Assembly: GCA_963763575.1 (NCBI GenBank)
Contig: CAVXPD010000005.1
Location: forward strand, 148,361 to 212,360
Length of the DNA stretch: 64,000 nucleotides
Reading direction: 5' to 3'
From: Bog-473 sp963763575
Lineage (GTDB): Bacteria; Actinomycetota; Acidimicrobiia; Acidimicrobiales; RAAP-2
The notes under the pieces were generated by a model. That model did no database searches. It had not been told where the DNA came from and saw only the letters and a program-made list of their open reading frames with translations. Position numbers and translations under genes: made by a program. Below are positions 61,455 through 64,000 of this stretch, piece after piece (the stretch's first letter is position 1; every line of letters starts with the position of its first letter).

Positions 61455-62119
61455 GACGATGCCTTCCCTCGGTCCTGGGGAAAACGCTCCTGCCTCAAAA
61501 GAATGATGCTGCTCAAGAGAACGAAGAGCAGGAGCAGCACGAATCCGATCAGGTCGAGAACTAGCCCGAACGATGCGATCACACCGCCGAGTCCGAAGGC
61601 CTGCAGAAAGAGCAGGGGCGCGGCGAGGATCGAGACCCACCCAAGCCACCGCGGCAAGACTCCACTCCTGAACACGAGCACCCCAGCAGCGAACGCGAAG
61701 AGGCTGCCGAAGACGTCGGCGACGCTGTCCACGGCATAGGTCAACAGGTACAGCGTGTAGGAGACACTGTGGTCGTGTTGCGCACCGAACGTCGCGAGCT
61801 TCCCGTCGAGCACGCCGTAGATCCCGATGTCGCTGACCGCGTGAAGAGCGACAAACAGCACGCCACCGACCAGCAGCAAGGAGCCGAGAGCACCCGAGCC
61901 CTCGGCATCCGTGTGTAGGAGACGGTCGTACAGCTTCCATAGGTAGATCGGAAACATGGCGGCGTAGACGACACAGAAACCCTCGACGACCACCAGTCGG
62001 TTCCTGTGATCGGCGAGCGTGTTCGCGATCTTCGCGGCCGAGTCGTTCTGGTTGATGCCGACCCCTAGCCCAATCGCGGATTCCGCAATCACGGCAAGAA
62101 CGAAGAGGATTCCTGCCAA
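61451..62119 (-). CDS. Multi-pass membrane protein (function unknown), uncertain start
   Basis: At least 222 residues with about six TM helices; no family assigned. TTG 62119 is the only usual start codon in frame, but it falls inside a plausible coding segment. Upstream residues read VDAGTSRATTRAAPGWERYA in frame back to a GTC codon at 62198-62200, which sits five bases after a good ribosome binding site, AAGGAAGG (62206-62213). The true start may therefore be this GTC (non-canonical, or mutated from GTG). It is translationally coupled to the TAP-like hydrolase and probably works with it. Confidence 0.65.
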   Translation of the reverse strand: MAGILFVLAVIAESAIGLGVGINQNDSAAKIANTLADHRNRLVVVEGFCVVYAAMFPIYLWKLYDRLLHTDAEGSGALGSLLLVGGVLFVALHAVSDIGIYGVLDGKLATFGAQHDHSVSYTLYLLTYAVDSVADVFGSLFAFAAGVLVFRSGVLPRWLGWVSILAAPLLFLQAFGLGGVIASFGLVLDLIGFVLLLLFVLLSSIILLRQERFPQDRGKASS

Positions 62120-62200
62120 CCACGCATACCGCTCCCAGCCAGGTGCGGCCCTCGTGGTTGCCCGTGAAGTCCCTGCATCAACGATGCTGGTAGCCGTGAC

Positions 62201-62421
62201 GTCGTCCTTCCTTGGCGGCGTCGTGCCAAGGCGTCGTCAATGACGTGGACCCTCTCGTCGGGTCCCCCATGGGGCACCGTACACCCCTATTCACTTCATA
62301 GGGGACGATTGCCAAAGGGCCCATGCCCCATAACGCGCGGCCACCATTCCGGGTGAGGGTGCCCCATAACGCCGGGTCATGGGCGCTTGACACCGATTCC
62401 GATTGGGCGGACAGTTGGCCA
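62201..62421. promoter_or_regulatory. Divergent control region with palindrome and direct repeats
   Basis: Lies between the divergent membrane protein and small hypothetical genes. It contains CCCCTAT-N7-ATAGGGG (62284-62304) and two copies of TGCCCCATAACGC at 62324-62336 and 62360-62372, 36 bp apart. These are likely regulator binding sites. Confidence 0.4.
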
Positions 62422-62757
62422 ATGCGGCAGCGGAGGTTGACCATTCCCGACGCTCGTGGGCGGGGAGCTGTCCTCCGGGTGACCCGGCACCCCGAGCAGC
62501 ACAAGGTCGTCGTCAGCCATTGGCGAGACGACGTTTGTGTTGCATCCACACCCATCGAAATCGGCGAGCTTCCAACTCTCATCGGAGTGCTGGCCGACGC
62601 ACTCGGAGATGCCGTCCGCTCAGGCGAAGCTCCGCCCGCGACTACCCACGACACCAGACTCTTGGACAGGATCAAGCAGTGGCTACGTCCCCGGTTGGCA
62701 CAGATCATCGAGCTTCGGGCTTCAAGAGACACGGGAACACAGAGGCAAACGGGCTGA
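62422..62757 (+). CDS. Small hypothetical protein
   Basis: About 111 residues from ATG 62422; an ATG at 62323 in the same frame would run through the direct repeats. The core RRLTIPDARGRGAVLRVT, QHKVVVSHWRDDVCVASTPI and GELPTLIGVLADALGDAV has the strand-strand-helix pattern of a common family of small actinobacterial proteins of unknown function. The tail is Arg-rich. No domain named with confidence. No clear ribosome binding site is visible. Confidence 0.5.
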   Translation: MRQRRLTIPDARGRGAVLRVTRHPEQHKVVVSHWRDDVCVASTPIEIGELPTLIGVLADALGDAVRSGEAPPATTHDTRLLDRIKQWLRPRLAQIIELRASRDTGTQRQTG

Positions 62758-62900
62758 CGACAATGCTGCCCCCGATCGCCGGGACTGGGGCCTCAGTTAG
62801 CGCGGCGACTGGTGCTGCCAGATAGCTTTTACTCCCCGAGAGTTGCCAGCCAAAGAGGTAGCATTCGCTGCGTCCACGAGGTGCGAAGGGGAGAAAAGAG

Positions 62901-63293
62901 ATGCCTGAGTTCCCTGCGATTACTCACGTGGCACTAACGGTTACGAGCCTTGAACGGAGTGTGCCTTGGTACAAGGATCTGTTCGGCTCGGACCCAATCC
63001 TTGACGAGGACACAGGTCCGTTCCAGCGCGTCGCTTGGCTTACCGGCGGCACAATCGTTGGCGTAACCCAGTTCCCTGACTTGGACAGCACTGAGCCGTT
63101 CAACGAGCGGCGGCCGGGGCTCGATCATCTGGCTTTCGGCTGTGCCAACCGCGATGAGTTAAAGGCATGGGAAATCCGTCTGAACGAACTCGGCATCCCC
63201 AACGGTGGCATCGTGGACACGCCTTACTACTCGGCATTGTCGTTTCGAGATCCCGACAACATCGCACTTGAGTTCTTCGCACCCCGGGGCTAA
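62901..63293 (+). CDS. VOC-family (glyoxalase/dioxygenase-like) protein
   Basis: 130 residues with GGGGAGAAAAG directly before the ATG. One VOC module pair: ITHVALTVTSLERSVPWYKDLFG (metal-ligand His), GLDHLAFGCANRDEL (second His) and FRDPDNIALEFFAP (Glu). The family binds a divalent metal and includes glyoxalase I, extradiol dioxygenases and antibiotic-binding proteins. Substrate unknown. It stands alone on the plus strand in the putative element. Confidence 0.88.
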   Translation: MPEFPAITHVALTVTSLERSVPWYKDLFGSDPILDEDTGPFQRVAWLTGGTIVGVTQFPDLDSTEPFNERRPGLDHLAFGCANRDELKAWEIRLNELGIPNGGIVDTPYYSALSFRDPDNIALEFFAPRG

Positions 63294-63373
63294 GACCGGC
63301 GGAGTATCCGACTCCTTATAGGCCATCCCATACCGCCGGCATTGTGTCGCGGCAGACTCCCCCTCGGGTCGAG

Positions 63374-63709
63374 TCAGTATCGGAGGTCGGCGAGGACTCC
63401 GTAGTGGTCCGAGAGTTGGAGATGGTCGTCCGGTACCAAGCCGAGCAGCTCGCAATACGTGGGGTGTCCCACTCCTCCAAGTCGCGGCCACGCCGACAAC
63501 ACGTAGTCGAATCGTCGATCTGGATACAGTGCGACCGCCGCCAAAGGATTGCGGTTGGACCAGGTAATGCCAGCAGTTCCGTCTCCGGCAACGTCCCAGG
63601 CGTCGTAGAACACCAGTCCCGGTGCTGCGGTGGCACTGTGTCCGGTGAGCATGCGGATCTCGTCGGAGTCGGGTCCGGCATTGAAGTCTCCGCACACGCG
63701 CCACCCAAC
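63374..63709 (-). pseudogene. 5'-truncated endonuclease/exonuclease/phosphatase family gene
   Basis: Only the C-terminal third of the fold is recognisable: WRVCGDFNAGPDSDEIRMLT (GDFN with catalytic Asp and Asn), YPDRRFDYVLSAW and the final LSDHYGVLADL (Asp-His pair). The N-terminal Asn/Glu motifs are absent, and the upstream frame to 63811 has no family pattern. The gene is either cut by a rearrangement or shifted by an indel. Full members have about 250 residues; about 110 remain. Confidence 0.65.
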
Positions 63710-64000
63710 GCTCGGGCGCGATCGTACGCGTTGGCGTTGCTGCGGGCACCTGGCCAGTCTCGGGCCGATCCGCACCGTCGGACGGGCGCCGTTAGGCGTC
63801 GGCCTGTTCACCGTCCGGCTCCTCTACGACAGCGCCCGCGTCGAGATGATCGTCGAAACCAAAGCCGTGGCGGCGAAGCGCACCGAGATGGCCAACCCAA
63901 CGAACTGGTGGAGATCGTCACCGGTTCGGGCGAACGGTTGGACGTTGCACCGCTCCGTAGTGCCGGCGACCAGGAAGGCGATGGGAGAAGTGAAAGAGCC

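Overview
The window is high-GC, densely coded bacterial DNA. It has many GTG starts, 4-bp stop/start overlaps (ATGA, GTGA, TTGA), several F420-type luciferase-like oxidoreductases, acyl-CoA genes, a group II truncated haemoglobin and a LexA box of the actinobacterial type (CGAAC-N4-GTTCG) in front of recA. Together these point to an actinobacterium, probably an Acidimicrobiia-like soil lineage. The phylum is a firm inference; the class is a guess.

Layout. 0-12.5 kb: a surface beta-propeller lipoprotein, two divergent citrate synthase-like genes (one with a DNA-binding HTH, one with CBS domains), a DUF4395 membrane protein, a zinc alcohol dehydrogenase, an MMPL exporter, an acyl-CoA synthetase, a secreted SGNH lipase and an amidohydrolase. 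12.5-18.7 kb: a loosely coded stretch with a tRNA-Glu, three degenerate tRNA-like sequences, an orphan minus-strand terminator, three scattered genes and a tRNA-Lys whose 3' flank carries a 14-bp triplication. 18.7-27.4 kb: an LLM oxidoreductase, a Thr-rich membrane-anchored protein, a dienelactone hydrolase/DUF6295/kinase-like operon, a secreted NHL propeller overlapping an alpha-L-rhamnosidase, and a NERD protein. 27.5-31.7 kb: a tightly overlapping four-gene acyl-CoA operon. 31.7-35.3 kb: a kinase-like gene, then a minus operon of hexapeptide acyltransferase, serB and a hemolysin III protein. 35.4-43.2 kb: exported enzymes (dimethylformamidase-like, GH43, DUF3048), a frameshifted OafA-type acyltransferase, an enoyl-CoA hydratase and a truncated haemoglobin.

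43.2-57.3 kb: the housekeeping block recA ... cinA-pgsA-rimO, split by about 8 kb that holds two paralogous secreted proteins, a macrodomain protein, a two-gene membrane glycosyltransferase operon (the larger gene frameshifted near its end) and a two-component system. 57.2-64 kb: a tRNA-Ser(GCU) with a tyrosine recombinase just beyond its 5' end, about 0.9 kb of apparently non-coding DNA with palindromes and direct repeats, a membrane-anchored alpha/beta hydrolase with a partner membrane protein, a small hypothetical, a VOC protein and a broken endonuclease/exonuclease/phosphatase gene. This end looks like the edge of an integrated element.

Themes: CoA-thioester and F420 chemistry, cell-envelope export and glycosylation, and two accessory zones next to tRNA genes (13-18.7 kb and from 57.2 kb onward). 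No complete defence system, CRISPR array, rRNA or transposase was seen. Coordinates of starts were moved downstream where a ribosome binding site, signal peptide or overlap supports it.
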